From contig NW_027478159.1 of NCBI RefSeq assembly GCF_051020975.1, positions 14,462,501 to 14,526,500 of the forward strand: a DNA stretch of 64,000 nucleotides, written 5' to 3'. How positions within the stretch are numbered: the first letter of the stretch is position 1; each line of letters begins with the position of its first letter. The position numbers and the translations under genes are program-made. The stretch comes from Osmia lignaria lignaria. Its lineage: Eukaryota; Arthropoda; Insecta; Hymenoptera; Megachilidae. Positions 23,951 through 36,506 of this stretch are shown here, piece by piece. Under the pieces are notes generated by a model. It was given only the letters and a program-made list of their open reading frames with translations. It did no database searches and was not told where the DNA came from.

Positions 23951-25560
23951 TCAGATGCGTAGTTCTCGAGATATATCAAGATATTTAAAAGTTCCGAAGC
24001 CGCACCAACATAATAGAGATACAGAAACACCGTGGCCCCTTTCATTGAGATAACTCTGCACTATTGCGAGCTGGAAATGCCACTTCCAGCTTAGCTGTGC
24101 AGAAGAAGAACAACAAGAAGAAGAAATATCTCGAAATATGTCCGTCAGGCCACTTCCCTTGAGATAAATCTGCAAATATCTCGGAAACGAAGCGAGCTAT
24201 GGCAAAATGTTAAGAGACCTTTTTTGTAGAGAATTAAGTTTCCTACTTTTTATGTTCGATGATATTTTTTGATCAGATGCGTAGTTCTCGAGATATATCA
24301 AGATATTTAAAAGTTCCGAAGCTGCACCAACATAATAGAGGTACAGAAACACCGTGGCCTCTTTCTTTGAGATAACTCTGCACTATTGCGAGCTGCAAAT
24401 GCCGCTTCGAGCTTAGCTGTGCAGAAGAAGAACAACAAGAAGAACAAATATCTCGAAATATGTCCGTCAGACCCCTTCCCTTGAGATGAATCTGCAAATA
24501 TCTCGGAAACGAAGCGAGCTATGGCGAAATGTTAAGAGACCTTTTTTGTAGAGAATAATGTTTCCTACAATTTACGTTCTATGATATTTTTTGATCAGAA
24601 GCGTAGTTTTCGAGATATATCGAGATATTTAAAAGTTCCGAAGCCGCACCAACATAATAGAGATACAGAAACACCGTGGCCCCTTTCTTTGAGATAACTC
24701 TGCACTATTGCGACCTGCAAATGCCACTTCCAGCTCAGCTGTGCAGAAGAAGAACAACAAGAAGAAGAAATATCTCGAAATATGTCCGTCAGGCCCCTTC
24801 CCTTGAGATAAATCTGCAAATATCTCGGAAACGAAGCGAGCTATGGCAAAATGTTAAGAGACCTTTTTTGTAGAGAATTAAGTTTCCTACTTTTTATGTT
24901 CTATGATATTTTTTGATCAGATGCGTAGTTCTCGAGATATATCAAGATGTTTAAAAGTTCCGAAACCGCACCAACATAATAGAGATACAGAAACACCGTG
25001 GCCCCTTTCTTTGAGATAACTCCGCACTATTGCGAGCTGGAAATGCCACTTCCAGTTTAGCTGTGCAGAAGAAGAACAACAAGAAGAAGAAATATCTCGA
25101 AATATGTCCGTTAGGCCCCTTCCCTTGAGATAAATCTGCAAATATCTCGGAAACGAAGCGAGCTATGGCAAAATGTTAAGAGACCTTTTTTGTAGAGAAT
25201 TAAGTTTCCTACTTTTTATGTTCTATGATATTTTTTGATCAGAAGCGTAGTTTTCGAGATATATCGAGATATTTAAAAGTTCCGAAGCCGCACCAACATA
25301 ATAGAGATACAGAAACACCGTGGCCCCTTTCTTTGAGATAACTCTGCACTAGTGCGAGCCGCAAATGCCACTTCCAGCTTAGCTGTGCAGAAGAAGAGCA
25401 ACAAGAAGAAGAAATATCTCGAAATATGTCCGTCAGGCCCCTTCCCTTGAGATATATATGCAAATATCTCGGAAACGAAGCGAGCTATGGCAAAATGTTA
25501 AGAGACCTTTTTTGTAGAGAATTAAGTTTCCTACTTTTTATGTTCTATGATATTTTTTGA
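23951..25560 (+). repeat. 5-mer HOR, copy 1 (1610 bp)
   Basis: Five monomers: one with CCCTTTCATTGAG and GCTGGAAATG; a B type with GCCGCTTCGAGC and GAAGAACAAATATC; an L type with GCGACCTGC; an M type with CAAGATGTTTAAAAG and ACTCCGCACTATTG; and a C type with GAAGAGCAACAAG and GAGATATATATGC. The next 1610 bp repeat them. Confidence 0.9.
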
Positions 25561-27170
25561 TCAGATGCGTAGTTCTCGAGATATATCAAGATATTTAAAA
25601 GTTCCGAAGCCGCACCAACATAATAGAGATACAGAAACACCGTGGCCCCTTTCATTGAGATAACTCTGCACTATTGCGAGCTGGAAATGCCACTTCCAGC
25701 TTAGCTGTGCAGAAGAAGAACAACAAGAAGAAGAAATATCTCGAAATATGTCCGTCAGGCCACTTCCCTTGAGATAAATCTGCAAATATCTCGGAAACGA
25801 AGCGAGCTATGGCAAAATGTTAAGAGACCTTTTTTGTAGAGAATTAAGTTTCCTACTTTTCATGTTCGATGATATTTTTTGATCAGATGCGTAGTTCTCG
25901 AGATATATCAAGATATTTAAAAGTTCCGAAGCTGCACCAACATAATAGAGGTACAGAAACACCGTGGCCTCTTTCTTTGAGATAACTCTGCACTATTGCG
26001 AGCTGCAAATGCCGCTTCGAGCTTAGCTGTGCAGAAGAAGAACAACAAGAAGAACAAATATCTCGAAATATGTCCGTCAGACCCCTTCCCTTGAGATGAA
26101 TCTGCAAATATCTCGGAAACGAAGCGAGCTATGGCGAAATGTTAAGAGACCTTTTTTGTAGAGAATAATGTTTCCTACAATTTACGTTCTATGATATTTT
26201 TTGATCAGAAGCGTAGTTTTCGAGATATATCGAGATATTTAAAAGTTCCGAAGCCGCACCAACATAATAGAGATACAGAAACACCGTGGCCCCTTTCTTT
26301 GAGATAACTCTGCACTATTGCGACCTGCAAATGCCACTTCCAGCTCAGCTGTGCAGAAGAAGAACAACAAGAAGAAGAAATATCTCGAAATATGTCCGTC
26401 AGGCCCCTTCCCTTGAGATAAATCTGCAAATATCTCGGAAACGAAGCGAGCTATGGCAAAATGTTAAGAGACCTTTTTTGTAGAGAATTAAGTTTCCTAC
26501 TTTTTATGTTCTATGATATTTTTTGATCAGATGCGTAGTTCTCGAGATATATCAAGATGTTTAAAAGTTCCGAAACCGCACCAACATAATAGAGATACAG
26601 AAACACCGTGGCCCCTTTCTTTGAGATAACTCCGCACTATTGCGAGCTGGAAATGCCACTTCCAGTTTAGCTGTGCAGAAGAAGAACAACAAGAAGAAGA
26701 AATATCTCGAAATATGTCCGTTAGGCCCCTTCCCTTGAGATAAATCTGCAAATATCTCGGAAACGAAGCGAGCTATGGCAAAATGTTAAGAGACCTTTTT
26801 TGTAGAGAATTAAGTTTCCTACTTTTTATGTTCTATGATATTTTTTGATCAGAAGCGTAGTTTTCGAGATATATCGAGATATTTAAAAGTTCCGAAGCCG
26901 CACCAACATAATAGAGATACAGAAACACCGTGGCCCCTTTCTTTGAGATAACTCTGCACTAGTGCGAGCCGCAAATGCCACTTCCAGCTTAGCTGTGCAG
27001 AAGAAGAGCAACAAGAAGAAGAAATATCTCGAAATATGTCCGTCAGGCCCCTTCCCTTGAGATATATATGCAAATATCTCGGAAACGAAGCGAGCTATGG
27101 CAAAATGTTAAGAGACCTTTTTTGTAGAGAATTAAGTTTCCTACTTTTTATGTTCTATGACATTTTTTGA
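25561..27170 (+). repeat. 5-mer HOR, copy 2 (1610 bp)
   Basis: Repeats the preceding five monomers with all their private markers at +1610 bp. Matching runs from about 23844-25550 against 25454-27160. The only internal difference I noticed is C at 25861 (CATGTTCGATG) where copy 1 has T. Confidence 0.9.
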
Positions 27171-27814
27171 TCAGATGCGTAGTTCTCGAGATATATCAAG
27201 ATATTTAAAAGTTCCGAAGCCGCACCAACATAATAGAGATACAGAAACACCGTGGCCCCTTTCTTTGAGATAACTCTGCACTATTGCGAGCTGTAAATGC
27301 CACTTCCAGCTTAGCTGTGCAGAAGAAGAACAACAAGAAGAAGAAATATCTCGAAATATGTCCGTCAGGCCCCTTCCCTTGAGATATATCTGCAAATATC
27401 TCGGAAACGAAGCGAGCTATGGCAAAATGTTAAGAGACCTTTTTTGTAGAGAATTATGTTTCCTACAATTTATGTTCTATGATATTTTTTGATCAGAAGC
27501 GTAGTTTTCGAGATATATCGAGATATTTAAAAGTTCCGAAGCCGCACCAACATAATAGAGATACAGAAACACCGTGGCCCCTTTCTTTGAGATAACTCTG
27601 CACTAGTGAGAGCCGCAAATGCCACTTCCAGCTTAGCTGTGCAGAAGAAGAACAACAAGAAGAAGAAATATCTCGAAATATGTCCGTCAGGCCCCTTCCC
27701 TTGAGATATATCTGCAAATATCTCGGAAACGAAGCGAGCTATGGCAAAATGTTAAGAGACCTTTTTTGTAGAGAATTATGTTTCCTACAATTTATGTTCT
27801 ATGATATTTTTTGA
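27171..27814 (+). repeat. Two transition monomers
   Basis: A J-like unit (GAGCTGTAAATG, GAGATATATCTGC) and a unit with CACTAGTGAGAGCC. They separate the 5-mer and 4-mer duplications and show no internal higher-order repeat. Confidence 0.7.
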
Positions 27815-29102
27815 TCAGAAGCGTAGTTTTCGAGATATATCGAGATATTTAAAAGTTCCGAAGACGCACCAACATAATAGAGATACAGAAACACCGTGGC
27901 CCCTTTCTTTGAGATAACTGTGCACTAGTGCGAGCCGCAAATGCAACTTCCAGCTTAGCTGTGCAGAAGAAGAACAACAAGAAGAAGAAATATCTCGAAA
28001 TATGTCCGTCAGGCCCCTTCCCTTGAGATATATCTGCAAATATCTCGGAAACGAAGCGAGCTATGGCAAAATGTTAAGAGACCGTTTTTGTAGAGAATTA
28101 TGTTTCCTACTTTTTATGTTCTATGATATTTTTTGATCAGACGCGTAGTTCTCGAGATATATCAAGATATTTAAAAGTTCCGAAGCCGCACCAACATAAT
28201 AGAGATACAGAAACACCGTGGCCTCTTTCTTTGAGATAACTCTGCACTATTGCGAGCTGCAAATGCCACTTCCAGCTTAGCTGTGCAGAAGAAGAACAAC
28301 AAGAAGAAGAAATATCTCGAAATATGTCCGTCAGGCTCCTTCCCTTGAGATAAATCTGCAAATATCTCGGAAACGAAGCGAGCTATGGCAAAATGTTAAG
28401 AGACCTTTTTTGTAGAGAATTAAGTCTCCTACTTTTTATGTTCTATGATATTTTTTGATCAGATGCGTAGTTCTCGAGATATATCAAGATATTTAAAAGT
28501 TCCGAAGCCGCACCAACATAATAGAGATACAGAAACACCGTGGCCCCTTTCTTTGAGATAACTCTGCACTATTGCGAGCTGGAAATGCCACTTCCAGTTT
28601 AGCTGTGCAGAAGAAGAACAACAAGAAGAAGAGATATCTCGAAATATGTCCGTTAGGCCCCTTCCCTTCAGATAAATCTGCAAATATCTCGGAAACGAAG
28701 CGAGCTATGGCAAAATGTTAAGAGACCTTTTTTGTAGAGAATTAAGTTTCCTACTTTTCATGTTCTATGATATTTTTTGATCAGATGCGTAGTTCTCGAG
28801 ATATATCAAGATATTTAAAAGTTCCGAAGCCGCACCAACATAATAGAGATACAGAAACACCGTGGCCCCTTTCTTTGAGATAACTCTACACTATTGCGAG
28901 CTGTAAATGCCACTTCCAGCTTAGCTGTGCAGAAGAAGAACAACAAGAAGAAGAAATATCTCGAAATATGTCCGTCAGGCCCCTTCCCTTGAGATATATC
29001 TGCAAATATCTCGGAAACGAAGCGAGCTATGGCAAAATGTTAAGAGACCTTTTTTGTAGAGAATTATGTTTCCTACAATTTATGTTCTATGATATTTTTT
29101 GA
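27815..29102 (+). repeat. 4-mer HOR, copy 1 (1288 bp)
   Basis: Four units: I type with AATGCAACTTCC; a unit with ATCAGACGCG and CAGGCTCCTTCCC; a unit with AAGTCTCCTAC upstream, GAGCTGGAAATG, GAAGAGATATC and CCCTTCAGATAAATC; and a unit with CTTTTCATGTTC and ACTCTACACTATTG. All four recur 1288 bp later. Confidence 0.9.
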
Positions 29103-30390
29103 TCAGAAGCGTAGTTTTCGAGATATATCGAGATATTTAAAAGTTCCGAAGACGCACCAACATAATAGAGATACAGAAACACCGTGGCCCCTTTCTTTGA
29201 GATAACTGTGCACTAGTGCGAGCCGCAAATGCAACTTCCAGCTTAGCTGTGCAGAAGAAGAACAACAAGAAGAAGAAATATCTCGAAATATGTCCGTCAG
29301 GCCCCTTCCCTTGAGATATATCTGCAAATATCTCGGAAACGAAGCGAGCTATGGCAAAATGTTAAGAGACCGTTTTTGTAGAGAATTATGTTTCCTACTT
29401 TTTATGTTCTATGATATTTTTTGATCAGACGCGTAGTTCTCGAGATATATCAAGATATTTAAAAGTTCCGAAGCCGCACCAACATAATAGAGATACAGAA
29501 ACACCGTGGCCTCTTTCTTTGAGATAACTCTGCACTATTGCGAGCTGCAAATGCCACTTCCAGCTTAGCTGTGCAGAAGAAGAACAACAAGAAGAAGAAA
29601 TATCTCGAAATATGTCCGTCAGGCTCCTTCCCTTGAGATAAATCTGCAAATATCTCGGAAACGAAGCGAGCTATGGCAAAATGTTAAGAGACCTTTTTTG
29701 TAGAGAATTAAGTCTCCTACTTTTTATGTTCTATGATATTTTTTGATCAGATGCGTAGTTCTCGAGATATATCAAGATATTTAAAAGTTCCGAAGCCGCA
29801 CCAACATAATAGAGATACAGAAACACCGTGGCCCCTTTCTTTGAGATAACTCTGCACTATTGCGAGCTGGAAATGCCACTTCCAGTTTAGCTGTGCAGAA
29901 GAAGAACAACAAGAAGAAGAGATATCTCGAAATATGTCCGTTAGGCCCCTTCCCTTCAGATAAATCTGCAAATATCTCGGAAACGAAGCGAGCTATGGCA
30001 AAATGTTAAGAGACCTTTTTTGTAGAGAATTAAGTTTCCTACTTTTCATGTTCTATGATATTTTTTGATCAGATGCGTAGTTCTCGAGATATATCAAGAT
30101 ATTTAAAAGTTCCGAAGCCGCACCAACATAATAGAGATACAGAAACACCGTGGCCCCTTTCTTTGAGATAACTCTACACTATTGCGAGCTGTAAATGCCA
30201 CTTCCAGCTTAGCTGTGCAGAAGAAGAACAACAAGAAGAAGAAATATCTCGAAATATGTCCGTCAGGCCCCTTCCCTTGAGATAAATCTGCAAATATCTC
30301 GGAAACGAAGAGAGCTATGGCAAAATGTTAAGAGACCTTTTTTGTAGAGAATTAAGTTTCCTACTTTTCATGTTCTATGATATTTTTTGA
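29103..30390 (+). repeat. 4-mer HOR, copy 2 (1288 bp)
   Basis: Carries every private marker of the previous four monomers at +1288 bp. I see no difference between about 27617-28994 and 28905-30282; the match ends at GAGATATATC against GAGATAAATC. This is another very recent segmental duplication. Confidence 0.9.
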
Positions 30391-33288
30391 TCAGATGCGT
30401 AGTTCTCGAGATATATCAAGATATTTAAAAGTTCCGAAGCCGCACCAACATAATAGAGATACAGAAACACCGTGGCCCCTTTCTTTGAGATAACTCTGCA
30501 CTAGTGCGAGCCGCAAATGCCACTTCCAGCTTAGCTGTGCAGAAGAAGAACAACAAGAAGAAGAAATATCTCGAAATATGTCCGTCAGGCCCCTTCCCTT
30601 GAGATAAATATGCAAATATCTCGGAAACGAAGCGAGCTATGGCAAAATGTTAAGAGACCTTTTTTGTAGAGAATTAAGTTTCCTACTTTTTATCTTCTAT
30701 GATATTTTTTGATCAGATGCGTAGTTCTCGAGATATATCAAGATATTTAAAAGTTCCGAAGCCGCACCAACATAATAGAGATACAGAAACACCGTGGCCC
30801 CTCTCTTTGAGATAACTCTGCACTATTGCGAGCTGCAAATGCCACTTCCAGCTTAGCTGTGCAGAAGAAGAACAACAAGAAGAAGAAATATCTCGAAATA
30901 TGTCCGTCAGACCCCTTCCCTTGAGATGAATCTGCAAATATCTCGGAAACGAAGCGAGCTATGGCAAAATGTTAAGAGACCTTTTTTGTAGAGAATAATG
31001 TTTCCTACAATTTACGCTCTATGATATTTTTTGATCAGAAGCGTAGTTTTCGAGATATATCGAAATATTTAAAAGTTCCGAAGCCGCACCAACATAATAG
31101 AGATACAGAAACACCGTGGCCCCTTTCTTTGAGATAACTCTGCACTAGTGCGAGCCGCAAATGCCACTTCCAGCTTAGCTGTGCAGAAGAAGAACAACAA
31201 GAAGAAGAAATATCTCGAAATATGTCCGTCAGGCCCCTTCCCTTGAGATAAATATGCAAATATCTCGGAAACGAAGCGAGCTATGGCAAAATGTTAAGAG
31301 ACCTTTTTTGTAGAGAATTAAGTTTCCTACTTTTTATCTTCTATGATATTTTTTGATCAGATGCGTAGTTCTCGAGATATATCAAGATATTTAAAAGTTC
31401 CGAAGCCGCACCAACATAATAGAGATACAGAAACACCGTGGCCCCTCTCTTTGAGATAACTCTGCACTATTGCGAGCTGCAAATGCCACTTCCAGCTTAG
31501 CTGTGCAGAAGAAGAACAACAAGAAGAAGAAATATCTCGAAATATGTCCGTCAGACCCCTTCCCTTGAGATGAATCTGCAAATATCTCGGAAACGAAGCG
31601 AGATATGGCAAAATGTTAAGAGACCTTTTTTGTAGAGAATAATGTTTCCTACAATTTACGCTCTATGATATTTTTTGATCAGAAGCGTAGTTTTCGAGAT
31701 ATATCGAAATATTTAAAAGTTCCGAAGCCGCACCAACATAATAGAGATACAGAAACACCGTGGCCCCTTTCTTTGAGATAACTCTGCACTATTGCGACCT
31801 GCAAATGCCACTTCCAGCTCAGCTGTGCAGAAGAAGAACAACAAGAAGAAGAAATATCTCGAAATATGTCCGTCAGGCCCCTTCCCTTGAGATAAATCTG
31901 CAAATATCTCGGAAACGAAGAGAGCTATGGCAAAATGTTAAGAGACCTTTTTTGTAGAGAATTAAGTTTCCTACTTTTCATGTTCTATGATATTTTTTGA
32001 TCAGATGCGTAGTTCTCGAGATATATCAAGATATTTAAAAGTTCCGAAGCCGCACCAACATAATAGAGATACAGAAACACCGTGGCCCCTTTCTTTGAGA
32101 TAACTCTGCACTAGTGCGAGCCGCAAATGCCACTTCCAGCTTAGCTGTGCAGAAGAAGAACAACAAGAAGAAGAAATATCTCGAAATATGTCCGTCAGGC
32201 CCCTTCCCTTGAGATAAATATGCAAATATCTCGGAAACGAAGCGAGCTATGGCAAAATGTTAAGAGACCTTTTTTGTAGAGAATTAAGTTTCCTACTTTT
32301 TATCTTTTATGATATTTTTTGATCAGATGCGTAGTTCTCGAGATATATCAAGATATTTAAAAGTTCCGAAGCCGCACCAACATAATAGAGATACAGAAAC
32401 ACCGTGGCCCCTCTCTTTGAGATAACTCTGCACTATTGCGAGCTGCAAATGCCACTTCCAGCTTAGCTGTGCAGAAGAAGAACAACAAGAAGAAGAAATA
32501 TTTCGAAATATGTCCGTCAGACCCCTTCCCTTGAGATGAATCTGCAAATATCTCGGAAACGAAGCGAGCTATGGCAAAATGTTAAGAGACCTTTTTTGTA
32601 GAGAATAATGTTTCCTACAATTTACGCTCTATGATATTTTTTGATCAGAAGCGTAGTTTTCGAGATATATCGAAATATTTAAAAGTTCCGAAGCCGCACC
32701 AACATAATAGAGATACAGAAACACCGTGGCCCCTTTCTTTGAGATAACTCTGCACTATTGCGACCTGCAAATGCCACTTCCAGCTCAGCTGTGCAGAAGA
32801 AGAACAACAAGAAGAAGAAACTTCTCGAAATATGTCCGTCAGGCCCCTTCCCTTGAGATAAATCTGCAAATATCTCGGAAACGAAGCGAGCTATGGCAAA
32901 ATGTTAAGAGACCTTTTTTGTAGAGAATTAAGTTTCCTACTTTTTATCTTCTATGATATTTTTTGATCAGATGCGTAGTTCTCGAGATATATCAAGATAT
33001 TTAAAAGTTCCGAAGCCGCACCAACATAATAGAGATACAGAAACACCGTGGCCCCTCTCTTTGAGATAACTCTGCACTATTGCGAGCTGCAAATGCCACT
33101 TCCAGCTTAGCTGTGCAGAAGAAGAACAACAAGAAGAAGAAATATCTCGAAATATGTCCGTCAGGCCAGTTCCTTTGAGCTGAATCTGCAAATATCTCGG
33201 AAACGAAGCGAGCTATGGCAAAATGTTAAGAGACGTTTTTTGTAGAGAATTATGTTTCCTACAATTTATGTTCTATGATATTTTTTGA
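30391..33288 (+). repeat. 3-mer HOR region C-H-L (966 bp)
   Basis: Units alternate among C (GTGCGAGCCGC, AAATATGC), H-like (TTTTATCTTCTATG, CCCCTCTCTTTGAGATAAC) and L-like (TTTACGCTCTATG upstream, ATCGAAATATTT). The order is C (30391), H (30713), C/L hybrid (31035), H (31357), L (31679), C (32001), H (32323), L (32645), and an H/A hybrid (32967) that ends CAGTTCCTTTGAGCTG. The H-L spacing repeats at 966 bp. Confidence 0.82.
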
Positions 33289-34574
33289 TCAGAAGCGTAG
33301 TTTTCGAGATATATCGAGATAGTTAAAAGTTCCGAAGCCGCACCAACATAATAGGGATACAGAAACACCGTGGCCCCTTTCTTTGAGATAACTGTGCACT
33401 AGTGCGAGCCGCAAATGCCACTTCCAGCTTAGCTGTGCAGAAGAAGAACAACAAGAAGAAGAAACTTCTCGAAATATGTCCGTCAGGCCCCTTCCCTTGA
33501 GATAAATCTGCAAATATCTCGGAAACGAAGCGAGCTATGGCAAAATGTTAAGAGAGCTTTTTTGTAGAGAATTATGTTTCCTACTTTTTATGTTCTATGA
33601 TATTTTTTGATCAGACGCGTAGTTCTCGAGATATATCAAGATATTTAAAAGTTCCGAAGCCGCACCAACATAATAGAGATACAGAAACACCGTGGCCCCT
33701 TTCTTTGAGATAACTCTGCACTAGTGCGAGCCGCAAATGCCACTTCCAGCTTAGCTGTGCAGAAGAAGAACAACAAGAAGAAGAAATATCTCGAAATATG
33801 TCCGTCAGGCCCCTTCCCTTGAGATAAATATGCAAATATCTCGGAAACGAAGCGAGCTATGGCAAAATGTTAAGAGACCTTTTTTGTAGAGAATTAAGTT
33901 TCCTACTTTTTATGTTCTATGATATTTTTTGATCAGATGCGTAGTTCTCGAGATATATCAAGATATTTAAAAGTTCCGAAGCCGCACCAACATAATAGAT
34001 ACAGAAACACCGTGGCCCCTTTCTTTGAGATAACTCTGCACTATTGCGAGCTGCAAATGCCACTTCCAGCTTAGCTGTGCAGAGGAAGAACAACAAGAAG
34101 AAGAAATATCTCGAAATATGTCCGTCAGGCCAGTTCCTTTGAGCTGAATCTGCAAATATCTCGGAAACGAAGCGAGCTATGGCAAAATGTTAAGAGACGT
34201 TTTTTGTAGAGAATTATGTTTCCTACAATTTATGTTCTATGATATTTTTTGATCAGAAGCGTAGTTTTCGAGATATATCGAGATACTTAAAAGTTCCGAA
34301 GCCGCACCAACATATTAGAGATACAGAAACACCGTGGCCCCTTTCTTTGAGATAACTGTGCACTAGTGCGAGCCGCAAATGCCACTTCCAGCTTAGCTGT
34401 GCAGAAGAAGAACAACAAGAAGAAGAAACTTCTCGAAATATGTCCGTCAGGCCCCTTCCCTTGAGATAAATCTGCAAATATCTCGGAAACGAAGCGAGCT
34501 ATGGCAAAATGTTAAGAGACCTTTTTTGTAGAGAATTATGTTTCCTACTTCTTATGTTCTATGATATTTTTTGA
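33289..34574 (+). repeat. Mixed units including a 2-bp deletion monomer
   Basis: 33289 and 34253 share GAAGAAACTTCTCG and CTGTGCACTAGTGC. 33611 is C-like with ATCAGACGCG. The A-type unit starting at 33933 lacks two bases at about 33998 (ATAATAGATACAG in place of ATAATAGAGATACAG), making it 320 bp. I found no other copy with this deletion. Confidence 0.82.
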
Positions 34575-36506
34575 ACAGACGCGTAGTTCTCGAGATATAT
34601 CAAGATATTTAAAAGTTCCGAAGCCGCACCAACATAATAGAGATACAGAAACACCGTGGCCCCTTTCTTTGAGATATTTCTGCACTATTGCGAGCTGCAA
34701 ATGCCACTTCCAGCTTAGCTGTGCAGAAGAAGAACAACAAGAAGAAGAAATATCTCGAAATATGTCCGTGAGGCCCCTTCCCTTGAGATAAATCTGCAAA
34801 TATCTCGGAAACGAAGCGAGCTATGGCAAAATGTTAAGAGACCTTATTTGTAGAGAATTAAGCTTCCTACTTTTTATGTTCTATGATATTTTTTGATCAG
34901 ATGCGTAGTTCTCGAGATATATCAAGATATTTAAAAGTTCCGAAACCGCACCAACATAATAGAGATACAGAAACACCGTGGCCCCTTTCTTTGAGATAAC
35001 TCTGCACTATTGCGAGCTGTAAATGCCACTTCCAGCTTAGCTGTGCAGAAGAAGAACAACAAGAAGAAGAAATATCTCGAAATATGTCCGTCAGGCCCCT
35101 GCCCTTGAGATATATCTGCTAATATCTCGGAAACCAAGCGAGCTATGGCAAAATGTTAAGAGACCTTTTTTGTAGAGAACTTTGTTTCCTACAATTTATG
35201 TTCTATGATATTTTTTGGTCAGAAGCGTAGTTTTCGAGATAGATCGAGATATTTAAAAGTTACGAAGCCGCACCAACATAATAGAGGTACAGAAACACCG
35301 TGGCCCCTTTCTTTGAGATAACTCTGCACTATTGCGAGCTGCAAATGCCGCTTCGAGCTTAGCTGTGCAGAACAAGAACAACAACAAGAAGAAATATCTC
35401 GAAATATGTCCGTCAGGCCCCTTCCCTTGAGATAAATATGCAAATATCTCGGAAACGAAGCGAGCTATGGCAAAATGTTAAGAGACCTTTTTTGTAGAGA
35501 ATTAAGTTTCCTACTTTTTATGTTCTATGACATTTTTTGATCAGATGCGTAGTTCTCGAGATATATCAAGATATTTAAAAGTTCCGAAGCCGCACCAACA
35601 TAATAGAGATACAGAAACACCGTGGCCCCTTTCTTTAAGATAACTCTGCACTATTGCGAGCTGCAAATGCCACTTCCAGCTTAGCTGTGCAGAGGAAGAA
35701 CAACAAGAAGAAGAAATATCTCGAAATATGTCCGTCAGGCCAGTTCCTTTGAGCTGAATCTGCAAATATCTCGGAAACGACGCGAGCTATGGCAAAATGT
35801 TAAGAGACCTTTTTTGTAGAGAATTAAGTTTCCTACTTTTTATGTTCGATGATATTTTTTGATCAGATGCGTAGTTCTCGAGATATATCAAGATATTTAA
35901 AAGTTCCGAAGCTGCACCAACATAATAGAGGTACAGAAACACCGTGGCCTCTTTCTTTGAGATAACTCTGCACTATTGCGAGCTGCAAATGCCACTTCGA
36001 GCTTAGCTGTGCAGAAGAAGAACAACGAGAAGAAGAAATATCTCGAAATATGTCCGTCAGGCCCCTTCCCTTGAGATAAATCTGCAAATATCTCGGAAAC
36101 GAAGAGAGCTATGGCAAAATGTTAAGAGACCTTTTTTGTAGAGAATTAAGTTTCCTACTTTTCATGTTCTATGATATTTTTTGATCAGATGCGTAGTTCT
36201 CGAGATATATCAAGATATTTAAAAGTTCCGAAGCCGCACCAACATAATAGAGATACAGAAACACCGTGGCCCCTTTCTTTGAGATAACTCTGCACTAGTG
36301 CGAGCCGCAAATGCCACTTCCAGCTTAGCTGTGCAGAAGAAGAACAACAAGAAGAAGAAATATCTCGAAATATGTCCGTCAGGCCCCTTCCCTTGAGATA
36401 AATCTGCAAATATCTCGGAAACGAAGCGAGCTGTGGCAAAATGTTTAGAGACCTTTCTTGTAGAGAATTAAGTTTCCTACTTTTTATGTAGTATGATATT
36501 TTTTGA
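34575..36506 (+). repeat. Cassette b-c and assorted units
   Basis: 34575 is type b (TTTTTTGAACAGACGCG, GAGATATTTCTGC, GTCCGTGAGGCC). 34897 is type c (GACCTTATTTGTAG and AGCTTCCTAC upstream, GAAACCGCACC). These two recur as a pair at 38761 and 41015. 35219 is a singleton with AAAGTTACGAAGCC and ACAACAACAAGAAG. 35541 is A, 35863 is B with AACAACGAGAAG, and 36185 is C-like. A GAGCTGTGGC variant at about 36430 and the TTTAGAGACC...TGTAGTATG linker precede 36507. Confidence 0.78.
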
